Of a DNA stretch of 64,000 nt, positions 35,985-46,200 are shown piece by piece. The notes under the pieces were generated by a model. That model did not search any database, was not told the origin of the DNA, and saw nothing but the letters and a program-made list of their open reading frames with translations. The stretch comes from Arthrobacter glacialis (GTDB taxonomy: Bacteria; Actinomycetota; Actinomycetes; Actinomycetales; Micrococcaceae), in the NCBI RefSeq assembly GCF_002909445.1, contig NZ_PPXC01000019.1, positions 1 through 64,000 on the forward strand, in the 5' to 3' direction. Made by a program: the position numbers and the translations under genes. Numbering within the stretch: position 1 is the first letter of the stretch; the number at the start of each line of letters is the position of its first letter.

Positions 35985-36949
35985 TGCCTGAGCTGCCCGA
36001 AGTTGAGGTGGTGCGGCGCGGCCTTGAGCGCTGGATTGCCGGGCGCAGCATCACAGATGTTTCAGTGGTTGACCCCCGCTCCATTCGCCGCCACTCACTC
36101 GGTGCTGAAGATTTCCGCGGAAACCTGCTGGGCACCACAGTTCTGGACGTGGTGCGCCGCGGCAAGTTCCTGTGGATGCCACTAACGGATGACCCCTCGT
36201 CTTCTGCTGCGCCGCACACAGCACTTGTAGCCCACCTCGGCATGAGCGGTCAGTTGCTGGTGGAATCCCCGGAGCAGCCGCACGAGAAACATCTCAAGGT
36301 CCGGTTGTCCTTTTCACCCCGTGCGGATGCACCCGAGGAACTGCGCTTTGTTGACCAGCGCATCTTCGGCGGCCTGTTCGTCACCTCCCTGGTGCCCACC
36401 CCGGACGGGGCACCAGGCGGCTCCGGGATGGCCGGTGTTGGCGCCGGGGACGGTTGGGCTTTGATCCCCGGCGAAGCTGCGCACATTGGCCGCGACCCGT
36501 TGGACCCGTTCTTCTCGATTGCGGAGCTGCACAAGAAACTGCGGGCCCGCAAGACCGGGCTGAAACGTGCGCTCCTGGACCAGGGGCTGGTGTCCGGCAT
36601 TGGTAACATCTATGCCGACGAGGCGCTCTGGGCAGCCAGGATGCATTATGCCAGGCCCACTGACACCCTGCGTCTGCCAGATACCGAACGGATCATCCAT
36701 GCGGCCCATGACGTCATGACCAGGGCCCTGGATGCCGGTGGCACCAGCTTCGACTCGCTCTACGTCAACGTCAATGGGGCATCAGGCTATTTTTCCCGTT
36801 CCTTGAATGCTTATGGCCGTGAAGGTGAACCCTGCCATCGCTGCGTAGGACTGGGCTTGTCCACCAGAATTCGCCGGGACACCTTCATGAACAGGTCCTC
36901 TTACAGCTGCCCTGTCTGCCAACCAAAGCCACGCAACGCCCGCCTGTAG
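35984..36949 (+). CDS. mutM: Formamidopyrimidine-DNA glycosylase
   Basis: A 321-residue Fpg/MutM that excises 8-oxoguanine and ring-opened purines and cleaves the abasic site. The N-terminus [17 protein letters not shown] provides the catalytic Pro2 and Glu3; RRGKFLW contains the conserved DNA-binding Lys. A helix-two-turns-helix ([21 protein letters not shown]) and a C-terminal zinc finger with CHRC and CPVC complete the family plan. Translationally coupled to rnc. In relatives smc follows; here a pseudogene and the ole genes lie between. Confidence 0.95.
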   Translation: MPELPEVEVVRRGLERWIAGRSITDVSVVDPRSIRRHSLGAEDFRGNLLGTTVLDVVRRGKFLWMPLTDDPSSSAAPHTALVAHLGMSGQLLVESPEQPHEKHLKVRLSFSPRADAPEELRFVDQRIFGGLFVTSLVPTPDGAPGGSGMAGVGAGDGWALIPGEAAHIGRDPLDPFFSIAELHKKLRARKTGLKRALLDQGLVSGIGNIYADEALWAARMHYARPTDTLRLPDTERIIHAAHDVMTRALDAGGTSFDSLYVNVNGASGYFSRSLNAYGREGEPCHRCVGLGLSTRIRRDTFMNRSSYSCPVCQPKPRNARL

Positions 36950-36990
36950 CCGGGTGCGAAATTGCTGCAGCCTGGGCTACGACAACGTGA

Positions 36991-37039
36991 GTGCTGACCT
37001 TAGCCACCAGAAACTCTGTGTAACCATGCATCTCGCAGC
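36991..37039 (+). repeat. 49-bp inverted repeat, left copy
   Basis: This 49-base segment (GTGCTGACCTTAGCCACCAG...CATCTCGCAGC) is the reverse complement of 38183-38231 at 42 of 49 positions. The two copies bracket the decayed AbiEi/DUF559-type gene. They could be ends of a small mobile unit or copies of a dispersed intergenic repeat. Confidence 0.75.
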
Positions 37040-37090
37040 GGAGATCAGCAGAATCGTGAGTACTCCGGGCAGGTGGCTGGCCTAGATGTT

Positions 37091-38064
37091 TCATGCGGCA
37101 GCTTGCTGGGCAGCAAAATATGCAGCCATGATCCTAGCCATGAGAAGCTCTGGGTTGCTCAGATGCTGCCATTTGACGCGGATGAACCGCCAACCTTCCT
37201 CGATCAGGGCATTTTCGCGTTCGCGCTCCTCTATCAATGCTTCGGCAGTGGGCTGGACGTCCAAGTCCTTGGTGTCGCCATCGAATTCGAGGATCAGCCG
37301 GATGCCGCGCCACGCAAATCCACGCGGAAGGAGCCACTGGCAGTGTCAAGCCACACTTGTTGCTCTGGTTGCTCGATGGACAGTTCCATCACCAGGAGGC
37401 GAGTTCTGGACTCACCCGCTGATTCCGAGTCGGCACTGAAGGCCTTGATGGCCCGGCGCGCCCGTTTGATGCCCCGGCAGCCAAGGAATCATTCCGCCAG
37501 CTCCGCCAGCTCCGCAAGTTCGTTCAGGTTCAGGCCTGCATGGAGCGCCGAATCACCAATAATGACAGCCTGTTCCAAGGAACCCCTCATGGCGCACTCC
37601 AATACCGTCCTGGGCAGGCTGGTGTGGTGGGCCAAGCCAACCCCTGGAATGAACCGCTGGACGAGTTCCCTGGGGGCAATTTTGGCAAAGTGGACGGCGA
37701 TATCCTGTGAGGTCCGTGCGGGTGAAGCACTGTAAGGCGTGCTGACATGAATCAGTTTTGAGCTGTTCCACAGCTGAAGATCATGTAGGCGTGCTGAACT
37801 GAAATGCGAATACACATAGCTCCCATTGCCGGCGGCAATGTGGCCGGCAAGCACCAGCTTGTCTCTGTCCCAGGGTTTGGCCCCCTGCCACGTATGCATG
37901 GGAACATACACCCCGCGCCTTAGGCGTAAGATCAGGTTCCGCTCCACGCCAGCCTCAATGATCCGCGTGTCCAATCCGGCATGGAGCAGCTGTCCCGTGG
38001 TGGCCACCACACGGTCCGAGGGCCAGAGGCTTGAAAAGGAGTTCGCTACAGTGTGGATGTCCAT
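37091..38064 (-). pseudogene. Decayed AbiEi-antitoxin-domain / DUF559 (Vsr-like nuclease fold) protein
   Basis: Reading from ATG 38064, the first ~190 residues resemble the winged-helix AbiEi-type domain of actinobacterial DUF559 proteins (VVATTGQLLHAGLDTRIIEA, LRLRRGVYVPMHTW, GNGSYVYSHFSSARLHDLQL, TVLECAMRGSLEQAVIIGDS). An in-frame TGA at 37489-37491 interrupts it; the same frame continues as CRGIKRARRAIKAFSADSES. A second lesion, a one-base loss near 37311-37316, is needed to reach WRGIRLILEFDGDTK and the Vsr-like end EERERENALIEEGWRFIRV. With both repaired the protein would be about 324 residues. The function of intact members is unsettled. Confidence 0.8.
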
Positions 38065-38182
38065 GGGGTTGATTCTGGAAAGAATAGGGTCTGCGGGGCA
38101 AGGGCCCAACCCGCCAAAACGGGAAATCTGTGGACAACACAGGGTCGGATCCGCATGGACACGAAATCTTTTAATGACCCTG

Positions 38183-38231
38183 GCTGCGAGATGCTTGGTT
38201 GCACGGTGATTCTTGTGGCTAAGGTCAGCAT
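38183..38231 (-). repeat. 49-bp inverted repeat, right copy
   Basis: Reverse-complement partner (42/49 identities) of 36991-37039. It lies about 120 bp upstream of the pseudogene start and 30 bp beyond the oleD stop. Confidence 0.75.
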
Positions 38232-38260
38232 TCGTGCGGACCGGCCGGCAGTGTGGCTGC

Positions 38261-39280
38261 CTAACCCTGCGCCCGGTAGTGCGCGGCCAGCTTCGCCAGG
38301 CCCTCATCGAGGGAGACGGCAGGCGTCCAATCAAGGACAGCCTGCGTGTGGCGCTGGTCAAACCAGTGCGCTGTGGAGAGCTGCTCGGCCAAGAAACGGG
38401 TCATGGGAGGCTCATCATGAACCCAGCCGCGGCTGCCTGCAGCCGTCCAGGCCTTCTCAATAGCGGAACCGGCGCCTCTGGCCAGCCAGCCGGGAACCGA
38501 GTATCCCGGTGCCTTTACGCCGGCGGCCGCGCAAATGCCTGCAATCAGCTCACCAACCGGGCGGGGTTCGCCATTTGTCACCACGAGAGCCTGGCCGTGG
38601 GCGTAGTCCATGCGTTCCAGTCCGCGCACAATGGCCTCGGCAGCATTGTCCACATAGGTGGTGTCAATCAGGGCGCGGCCGCCGTCCAGCAGTGGAAGCC
38701 TGCCGGCGCGGGCGCGTTCCACCACGCGCTCCACCAGCTGGGTGTCGCCGGGACCCCACACAATGTGCGGGCGGATGGCTGTCGCTCTGAAGGTGGGGGA
38801 GTCTTCGGCCAGGGCCATTTCCTCGGCGGCAGCTTTGGAGCGGGCGTAGTGGCCGCGGGCAAATTCCGGGCTGGCAGCGCCTGCTCCACTGCCAACAATG
38901 GACGCGCCAAGATGGGCCACCGACGGGGAGGACACAAACACAAAGTCACGCACCCCCGCATGCTGGGCAGCCGTGATGAGTTGCCGGGTTCCAACAATGT
39001 TGGTGGCCACGAACTCATCCCACGCACCGGTGAAGGACACCTTGGCAGCCAGGTGAACTATGGCGTCGACGCCGTGGACTGCGCGGGCTGCCACATCTGG
39101 ATCGGCCACGGAACCCTGCAGTGAATCCCACGGGGCGTCAACGGCCCGGCGCTGCAAGGTCACCACCGAGTATCCGCGGTCAAAGAGCAGCTGCGCCACG
39201 GAACGGCCCAGCAAACCGCTGGTTCCTGTCACTAGGACCCGGCGGCCACCGCCAACAACGCCGGGCCCGGACGTGCTCAT
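38261..39280 (-). CDS. oleD: 2-alkyl-3-oxoalkanoate reductase (OleD)
   Basis: A 339-residue short-chain dehydrogenase of the extended/3-beta-HSD type. The NADP-binding loop is TGTSGLLGRSVAQLL; the catalytic pair is in GHYARSKAAAEEM (YxxxK); IRPHIVWGPGDTQLV and DTTYVDNAAEAI are family segments. In olefin synthesis OleD reduces the 2-alkyl-3-keto acid made by OleA to the beta-hydroxy acid. Its start overlaps the oleBC stop by 4 bp, making it the third gene of a coupled operon. Assignment rests mainly on the neighbouring oleA and oleBC. Confidence 0.85.
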   Translation of the reverse strand: MSTSGPGVVGGGRRVLVTGTSGLLGRSVAQLLFDRGYSVVTLQRRAVDAPWDSLQGSVADPDVAARAVHGVDAIVHLAAKVSFTGAWDEFVATNIVGTRQLITAAQHAGVRDFVFVSSPSVAHLGASIVGSGAGAASPEFARGHYARSKAAAEEMALAEDSPTFRATAIRPHIVWGPGDTQLVERVVERARAGRLPLLDGGRALIDTTYVDNAAEAIVRGLERMDYAHGQALVVTNGEPRPVGELIAGICAAAGVKAPGYSVPGWLARGAGSAIEKAWTAAGSRGWVHDEPPMTRFLAEQLSTAHWFDQRHTQAVLDWTPAVSLDEGLAKLAAHYRAQG

Positions 39281-41970
39281 GGACGTCCGGCCTTCTCGCC
39301 GGCAAGCATCCGCCCGGCCCAGCGGGAGAGCTTGGCACGGTCGATCTTGGAATTGTGCCGCACATCAGTGGGCATGGAATCGATCACAAGAACTGCTGCC
39401 AGTGGCATATCCACGCTCAACGCCGCAGCACGCACCTCGGCGGCCAGGGCTGGGGACGCTAGGCCGGAACGCTTTGGCGCCGGATTGGTCTCAACGATGG
39501 CCACCGCTACTTGCGTCCCGGCAGGCCCAATGCCCACCACGGCCGCGCGGGCCACTGACGGGACGAGCTCCACTGCCTGTTCGGCGGCAACAGGTGTTTT
39601 GACGCCAGCCGGGGTGCACAGAATGTGCTCCATCCGGCCCTCCACCCAGAGACGCCCTTGCGCATCAAGATGGCCAATGTCGCCGCTGCGATGCCAGCCA
39701 GGTATGGAGGTGCTGCGCTGCTGCGTGATCCACAAACGGTCGTAGCGTTCCTTGACATGCGCGGCGCTGACAAGGATTTCCCCCGTGACCGACGCATCGA
39801 AAGTAGGCGTGGGAATCACCTGTCCGTCGGCATCGATGGGCGCAATGGCCACCTGGGCGCCGCTGACGGGCAGGCCAACGCAGACGCCGTTGCCAACACC
39901 GGCAGCGCCGATCCCGGCCAGGTCAATGTCCGTCACCGGCAGCGCTTCAGTCATGCCATAAGGGGTGTGCAGGGCCGCGTTGGGCGCCAGCGTTTGCACC
40001 TGGTGCAACAGTTGTTCGGCCAGGGGGGCCCCGGCTGACAAGAGGAGTTCGACTCCGGCCAGGGCCTTTTGCTGCCCGGGCGCCAGTTGCGCAGCGGTTG
40101 CCACAACATTCACCAGGGCCGCTGGTGAGGCGAACACCACAGTGGCGTTGATGGCTGCCGCGGCATTGGCAAGGGCCGCGGCAGTGAGTGTGCGCGGCGC
40201 CGTGACATCCATGTCCGGGGTCACGGTGGTGGCGCCAAGGGCCGGTCCCAGCAGCGCGAAGGGGGCGAACCCTGCCACGAGGGCCGTCCCCGCATCCAGT
40301 GAATACGTTGCCGCCAGGGTGTCCCGCATGGCGGCCAGGCGGCGGTGCGTGTAAACAACACCCTTGGCAGGACCCGTGGATCCGGAGGTAAACAACACGG
40401 CCGCATCGGTCTCTGGATCGGCTGTGCTAAACCCGGGGCGGGTGCCGGCCAGGCGCTCCACACGCCCATTGGCCATGAGCTGCGGAATGGTGGCGGCTAC
40501 GTTCAGGACCGTCTTGCGTGCTGTGGCCGTGGCAGGGGTGAAGTCTTCTGCCGCAATCTTGACGCCCGGCCAGTTGTAGAGGCGGGCGCCCAGCAGGGCC
40601 TTTTCAATGCCTATCAAGTAGTCCGGGCCGGCGCCCTTGATGGCACGGCTCATGCCACGGGTGCCGAGTCCGGCGTCGGCCACCACAATGATGGCACCCA
40701 GGCGCAGGCATGCATAGATGAGCGTGGTCAGGTTGATGCCCGGAGGCACCAGCAAACTCACCCGGTCCCCGGCCGTGACGCCGAGTTCCCGCAGTCCTGC
40801 TGCGAGGTCATCAACGTCCCGGGCGAGTTCTGCCCAGCTCAATTTCTTGGTGGAACCGTTGGGCAGCATGTCAACCACGGCCGCAGACGTCTCCGCACGG
40901 CGGGCATCGAGCTGCGCCAGCATGGGCGTAAACGCGCCTGCATCCCCGGCGTGGCCTGGGGCCGCGTCCGCCAGGGCCCCGCGGTGAGCTTGCGAGCGGC
41001 TGGGGACGTTCTGCGCCAGCCAGGCGAACGTGGGTGTGGCGATGTCCCGGTCTTCTTGCACCAAGTGGCTGGCGCCTTCAAAGCGGTGCACATCAGCGTG
41101 CGGCAGCCGGGTCAACAGATCACGCAGGTACCTGTCGGAGAATACAGGATCCTTGGGGCCCCACAGCATGAACGCGGGAACATCCAGAGTGCGAATGCCG
41201 GAGGACACGGCATCCAGGGCCGGCCACGACGGGTGCCCTTCACCGGCCGGAATGTCGGCCACAAAATTCCCCACGCCGTCGCGCCGTGCCGCGCTGCGGT
41301 ACGGCGCCATGAATGCCGCACGGACATCCTCGCTCAACGCCGGCTGCGCCAGACCGTGTGTGACGGACAAGAATGCGGGCGAAGTCTTGGTGCCCCAGGG
41401 GTGCACGGCCGGATGCAAGGCAAGCTTCAAGGCCGGTGGCAGCGTGAAACCGCCCGGGTGGACTGCAGTGTTTGTTAGCACGACGCCGGCCAGCTGGTCC
41501 CGGTGTCGGGTGGCCCAGCCCAGTGAGATGATGCCGCCCCAGTCGTGGCCCACACTGACCACTGGACCAGCAAGGCCCAAGGCGTCGGTGAGGTCGCCAA
41601 GATCGGTGATCCGGTCCTCTAGCCGGCGGAAGGTGCCTGTGCGCTCGGAGAAGCCCATGTCCAGCTGGTCCACGGCTATGACACGCCAGGGACCGCCGGC
41701 AGCCACGGCGGCAGGGGAGGTGGCTCCAGCCAGCAGGGTGCGCCACAAGTAGGACCAGGTGGGGTTGCCGTGTACGCACAGCAAGGTGCCCACAGGCTCC
41801 ATGCCCGTGGCAGCAACATCGTCAGCGTTGTCCAAAAAATGCCATTGGCGGCTGGTTCCCGGGGAGTCCACCGGTGCCGTTGAGGGCACGGATAGCGTCC
41901 GACGCCAGCCTGCCCTGACGCCGGGCCACGGCTCGGGAAGTTCTGTGACGGGCAAAGCCGCAGCTACCAC
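39277..41970 (-). CDS. oleBC: OleBC fusion: beta-lactone decarboxylase and beta-lactone synthetase
   Basis: An 897-residue two-enzyme protein with a GTG start at 41970. Residues about 1-300 are an alpha/beta hydrolase of haloalkane-dehalogenase type (OleB): CVHGNPTWSYLWR, nucleophile VSVGHDWGG (Asp) and late His in FEGASHLVQED. Residues about 340-897 are an AMP-forming ligase fold (OleC): AAVLFTSGSTGPAKGVVYTH, TPYGMTEALPVTD, RSGDIGHLDAQGRLWVEGR and a C-terminal Lys region. OleC closes beta-hydroxy acids to beta-lactones and OleB decarboxylates them to cis-olefins. Fused OleBC is known from actinobacteria such as Micrococcus. It overlaps both neighbours. Confidence 0.9.
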   Translation of the reverse strand: MVAAALPVTELPEPWPGVRAGWRRTLSVPSTAPVDSPGTSRQWHFLDNADDVAATGMEPVGTLLCVHGNPTWSYLWRTLLAGATSPAAVAAGGPWRVIAVDQLDMGFSERTGTFRRLEDRITDLGDLTDALGLAGPVVSVGHDWGGIISLGWATRHRDQLAGVVLTNTAVHPGGFTLPPALKLALHPAVHPWGTKTSPAFLSVTHGLAQPALSEDVRAAFMAPYRSAARRDGVGNFVADIPAGEGHPSWPALDAVSSGIRTLDVPAFMLWGPKDPVFSDRYLRDLLTRLPHADVHRFEGASHLVQEDRDIATPTFAWLAQNVPSRSQAHRGALADAAPGHAGDAGAFTPMLAQLDARRAETSAAVVDMLPNGSTKKLSWAELARDVDDLAAGLRELGVTAGDRVSLLVPPGINLTTLIYACLRLGAIIVVADAGLGTRGMSRAIKGAGPDYLIGIEKALLGARLYNWPGVKIAAEDFTPATATARKTVLNVAATIPQLMANGRVERLAGTRPGFSTADPETDAAVLFTSGSTGPAKGVVYTHRRLAAMRDTLAATYSLDAGTALVAGFAPFALLGPALGATTVTPDMDVTAPRTLTAAALANAAAAINATVVFASPAALVNVVATAAQLAPGQQKALAGVELLLSAGAPLAEQLLHQVQTLAPNAALHTPYGMTEALPVTDIDLAGIGAAGVGNGVCVGLPVSGAQVAIAPIDADGQVIPTPTFDASVTGEILVSAAHVKERYDRLWITQQRSTSIPGWHRSGDIGHLDAQGRLWVEGRMEHILCTPAGVKTPVAAEQAVELVPSVARAAVVGIGPAGTQVAVAIVETNPAPKRSGLASPALAAEVRAAALSVDMPLAAVLVIDSMPTDVRHNSKIDRAKLSRWAGRMLAGEKAGRP

Positions 41971-42989
41971 TGAATTTCCATCATGGTGGTGTTCAGTCCA
42001 GAGCCCACGCCCATGCAGAGAACCCTGTCTCCGCTGTTGAGGGTGTGGGATTCCTGTGCCAGGGTCATGGGCAGCGATGCCGGGCCCACATTGCCCCACT
42101 TGGGGAATGTCATAGGTACCTTGGAGCGCACCAGGTTCACAGCCTTGATGATGGCGTTGGTGTAGGAGTTGGAGACCTGGTGGGTGACGTACCTGTCCAT
42201 GGAGCCCCACTCCCAACCATCGGTGTGGGCCTCATCCCAGGCATCGGTGACAAGCTTCAAACCGTTGTCCAGCAGGCCCTTGGTGTCGGTGAACATGCCG
42301 TCGGGGCCGCCAACGCACAATTCGTGGTGTTCGGTGCCCGCGCGGGAAACACCGCCCAAAATGCGGTGTCCGTCTGGATGAAGATCCGCCGGGCCGATCA
42401 CGGCGGCTGCTGCGCCGGAGCCCAGAGTCAAGGTGGCAAACTCGCGCAAGTAGTCCTCGCGGGTTGAGGTCTCCGCATTCAAGCGCCGGAAAGTTGTCTC
42501 CTGGGTGGCCTGGGCGTCCTCGCCGGCCACAATAAGTGCGTATTTGATCTGGCCGGAATCAATCATGTTCGCGGCGAGCGTCATTCCGTTGACAAAGCCC
42601 AGGCAGGCATTCGCCACATCAAAGTTCATGGCCGAGGACGGCAGGCCCAAACCGTTGTGAATCTTCACGGCAACTGAGGGCTCCAAGTTGCGGCGGGTGA
42701 CGCTGGTGTTGATCAGCAGGCCCACCTGGCTGGCATCAATGCCGGACTCCGCCAGGGCCTTGGCGCCTGCCTCTATGGCGGCGTCGTCAAAGGATGTTCC
42801 GGGTGCCCACCAGCGGCGTTCCTCAACACCGGCAACTCGCTCAAGCAAGCGCTTGGACAGGCGCAGCCGTTTCAGGCTCGGGGCTAGGCGGTCATCAAAA
42901 TCGCTGGAACGGACAACTACCGGAGCCTCAATGCTGGAGACGGCAAGCAAGGCAGTGTTGTGGTGTCGAAACGTAGCATTGCCGATCAA
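41964..42989 (-). CDS. oleA: OleA, acyl-CoA head-to-head condensing thiolase
   Basis: A 341-residue thiolase-superfamily enzyme (FabH/KAS III-like); TTG 42989 is the likely start, with AAGG seven bases upstream. The active-site Cys lies in FDVANACLGFVNG, the His in YVTHQVSNSY and the Asn in KWGNVGPASLPM; LLINTSVTRRNLEPS and LTLGSGAAAAVIG are further landmarks. OleA joins two fatty acyl-CoAs head to head to a 2-alkyl-3-keto acid, the entry step of long-chain olefin synthesis. First gene of the oleA-oleBC-oleD operon, divergent from smc. Confidence 0.88.
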   Translation of the reverse strand: MIGNATFRHHNTALLAVSSIEAPVVVRSSDFDDRLAPSLKRLRLSKRLLERVAGVEERRWWAPGTSFDDAAIEAGAKALAESGIDASQVGLLINTSVTRRNLEPSVAVKIHNGLGLPSSAMNFDVANACLGFVNGMTLAANMIDSGQIKYALIVAGEDAQATQETTFRRLNAETSTREDYLREFATLTLGSGAAAAVIGPADLHPDGHRILGGVSRAGTEHHELCVGGPDGMFTDTKGLLDNGLKLVTDAWDEAHTDGWEWGSMDRYVTHQVSNSYTNAIIKAVNLVRSKVPMTFPKWGNVGPASLPMTLAQESHTLNSGDRVLCMGVGSGLNTTMMEIQW

Positions 42990-43240
42990 GTTCCAGCCTT
43001 TTTCTTGAGAGATTCGGTGACATTTGGCACCGGAAATCCAGTGACCTGATCCTGATTCACGGGATGTTCTCTGCAGCAGCCCCCATGGTTCATCAAGACC
43101 CACCCTTAACTATGCACCTTTTAGGGGTGTTCATGCACATACGCCACAACGCATACACGCGGTGCCTGCCCCGGTGCACGGAGCCATTTCACGGTAGATT
43201 GGCTTGTGAGAAACAGTCCGGCGCAGGAGAAGAAACCAGT

Positions 43241-46200
43241 TTGCATCTAAAAAGTCTTTCCGTGCGCGGATTCAAGTCCTTCGCCTCGGCCACCACTTTT
43301 GACTTTGAACCGGGTGTGACTGCAGTCGTGGGCCCCAACGGTTCGGGTAAATCCAATGTGGTGGATGCGCTGGCGTGGGTCATGGGCGAGCAAGGCGCCA
43401 AAACCCTGCGCGGGGGCAAAATGGAAGATGTCATCTTTGCCGGCACCTCCGCCCGTCCGCCGCTGGGCCGCGCCCATGTGGCGCTGACCATTGACAACGC
43501 CGACGGCGCCCTGCCGATCGACTATGCCGAGGTCACCATTTCACGCACCCTTTTCCGGGCAGGCGGCTCCGAGTACGCCATCAATGGCACCTCCTGCCGG
43601 CTCCTGGACATCCAGGAATTGCTCTCGGATTCGGGCTTGGGACGAGAAATGCACGTCATCGTGGGCCAGGGCCAGCTGGACAAGGTGCTGCACGCAACAC
43701 CGGAGGACCGCCGCGGATTCATTGAGGAGGCGGCAGGAATTCTCAAGCACCGCCGTCGCAAAGAAAAGACGCTGCGCAAACTTGAGGCCATGAGCGCCAA
43801 TTTGGCCCGCCTGAGCGATTTGACCGGGGAGATTAGGCGCCAGCTGACACCCTTGGGCAAGCAGGCAGCCGTGGCCAGGCGCGCCCAAAGCGTGCAATTT
43901 GACCTCCGTGACGCCAAGGCCCGGCTGCTGGCGGATGAAATAGTCCAACTCAGTAACGCCGTGGAAAAGGACGCTGCGGATGAGTTGGCCCTGAAAAACC
44001 GCCGCGAACTGGTGGAGAAGCAACTCCTGGCCGGGCGCACGCAGCAAGGTGATCTTGAACAGCTCGCCGCCGCCGCCACTCCAGTGTTGAATGCTGCCAA
44101 GGACGATTGGTACCAGCTCTGCGCCACCCGTGACCAGTTGAAGTCCATGGGTGCGCTGGCTGCCGAACGCCAACGCCACCTGGGCGCCCCGGACGCCGTC
44201 GCGGATCCCCATCGCGACCCCGACAGGTTGGCTGAGCAAGCCGCGCGGCTGCGAGCCGACGAGGCTGAGCTGGATTTGGCCCTGGGAGAACGCCGCTACG
44301 GGCTGGAAACCGCCATGGAAATCAAGGAAGACGCCGAGACGGCGGTGCGGGCCGAGGAGCAGCGTGTCCGTGAACTGCTGCGCGCCACGGCTGACAGGCG
44401 TGAGGGCCTGGCCCGGCTGGCGGGCAAAGTGGCCTCCGTGCGTTCCCGCGTGGAGTCGGCCGAAGCCGAGATCGGCCGGCTGCACCAAAGCAAGGCCGCC
44501 GGAGCCGAGCGGCACAACGCCGCAGCCCAAGAGTTTGCCGCGCTGGAGTCCCAGGTGGCTGGTGTGGAAGCCGGCGAGGAACGCCTTGATGCCCATTATG
44601 AGGAGGCCGCCGCAGCCCTCGCCGAGCTGGATGAGCGGATCCAGTCACTAAGCGCCGATCAGCTCGCTGCCGAGCGCGAACGTGATTCCCTCACCGCCCG
44701 GCGCGATGCCCTGGCCGTGGGTTTGCTGCGCAAGGACGCCAGCGCCCACCTGCTGACTGCCGCGCCGCCAGGGGTTGTGGCCGCCATGGCCGCCCTGATT
44801 CAGGTGGCACACGGCCACGAAACAGCCATTGCTGCCGCACTGGATGCGGCCGCCGAAGGTGTTGCCGTCAGCGATATGTCGGCAGCCCTGGATGCCTTGG
44901 CACTGATCAAGACTGACGACGGCGGACGCGTCACCCTGGTGGTCACCGGCACCCCTGCCCAAACCCCCCACCCAACGTCTGTGCACCAAGCAGCCCTGAT
45001 CGCCGCAGCGCAGACCGCGGCGGACGTGGTTGCTGGTGCCGTTGTGGCCCGTACGCAGCTCAGCGGCCCGCCGGAACTGGACGCCGCACTCGATAACCTG
45101 CTGGCAGCAGTGGTGCTGGTTCCCGATCTCGCCGCGGCGCAACAAGTCCTGGCCCACCACGCGGGCTTGACGGCTGTCACGGCGCAAGGAGATGTGATCA
45201 CGGCGTTTTACCTCAAGGGCGGTTCGGCCACGGCTCCGTCGTTGTTGGAACTGCAGGCAGCAGTGGAACAAACACAGGATCAATTGCGTGCCGCCACTGC
45301 CCGCGGCGAGCAGGCCAGGTTTGCGCTGGCCGGCCTGCGCTCCCAACGCCCGGAGTTGGCTGACGCCGAGGCCGGTGCCCTGGCGGAACTGCATGAATCC
45401 GATGCCCGTCTGGCAGCTGTTGCCGAACGCCTCGGCTCACTGGGTGCCACCTTGCGGTCGGCTGTGGGGGAGTCGCAACGGCATGCTGCGGCGTTGGCGG
45501 CGGCCACGGCCAACCTTGCCCAGGAGCAGGACGCCCTGGCGGAGATTGCCGCACGGTTGGCCGTTGCCCAGGACGCACCGGCCGACGGTGAGCCGTCCAT
45601 GGATGAAAGGGACGCCCTGGCCGCTGCAGCCACGGCCGCCCGCGCCGTGGAGTTGGAAACCAGGCTTTCTCTGCGCAGTACCGAGGAATCACTGAACACC
45701 GTGAGAAACCGCGCGTCGGCCTTGGAACGCGCCGCCACCACGGAGCGGCTGGCCCGGGAGCAGGCAGCACAGCGGGCCAACAGGCGCCTCTTTCAGGCCA
45801 AAAAGGCCGCCGCCGTGGCACTGGCTACCGAACACATTCTGGGGTTCGTGGCGCAGTCCATTGAAATGGCTGAGCAGGTGCGCGATGCGGCCGAGGAGCA
45901 CAGGGCGGCCCGTGAAGTGGAGTTGATGGCCGTCCGGGCAGCCATGGTGGCGGGCGAGAAGGAACTCGCCAAACTGACTGACTCAGTCCACAAGGATGAA
46001 ATGGCCCGTGCCGCGCAACGCTTGCGCATTGAAACGCTGGAAAACAAGTCCATCGAGGAATTGGGGCTGACCGTAGACCATTTGATCACCGAATACGGGC
46101 CGGACGTTCCGGTGCCGCACGGGCCGGGGGAAGCCACGGACAAGTGGGCTGCACTGCGCGTCACGGTGGATGAATCGGGTGCCGAAGTCCGTGAGGGCGT

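Noticed and set aside
37489-37491. The in-frame TGA of the AbiEi/DUF559 gene as a selenocysteine codon
   Set aside because: A second frameshift downstream shows general decay, and no selenocysteine insertion structure was noticed next to the codon.
40345-41478. A 377-codon plus-strand open frame over oleBC
   Set aside because: It is antisense to clear OleB/OleC motifs and shows a composition typical of shadow frames.
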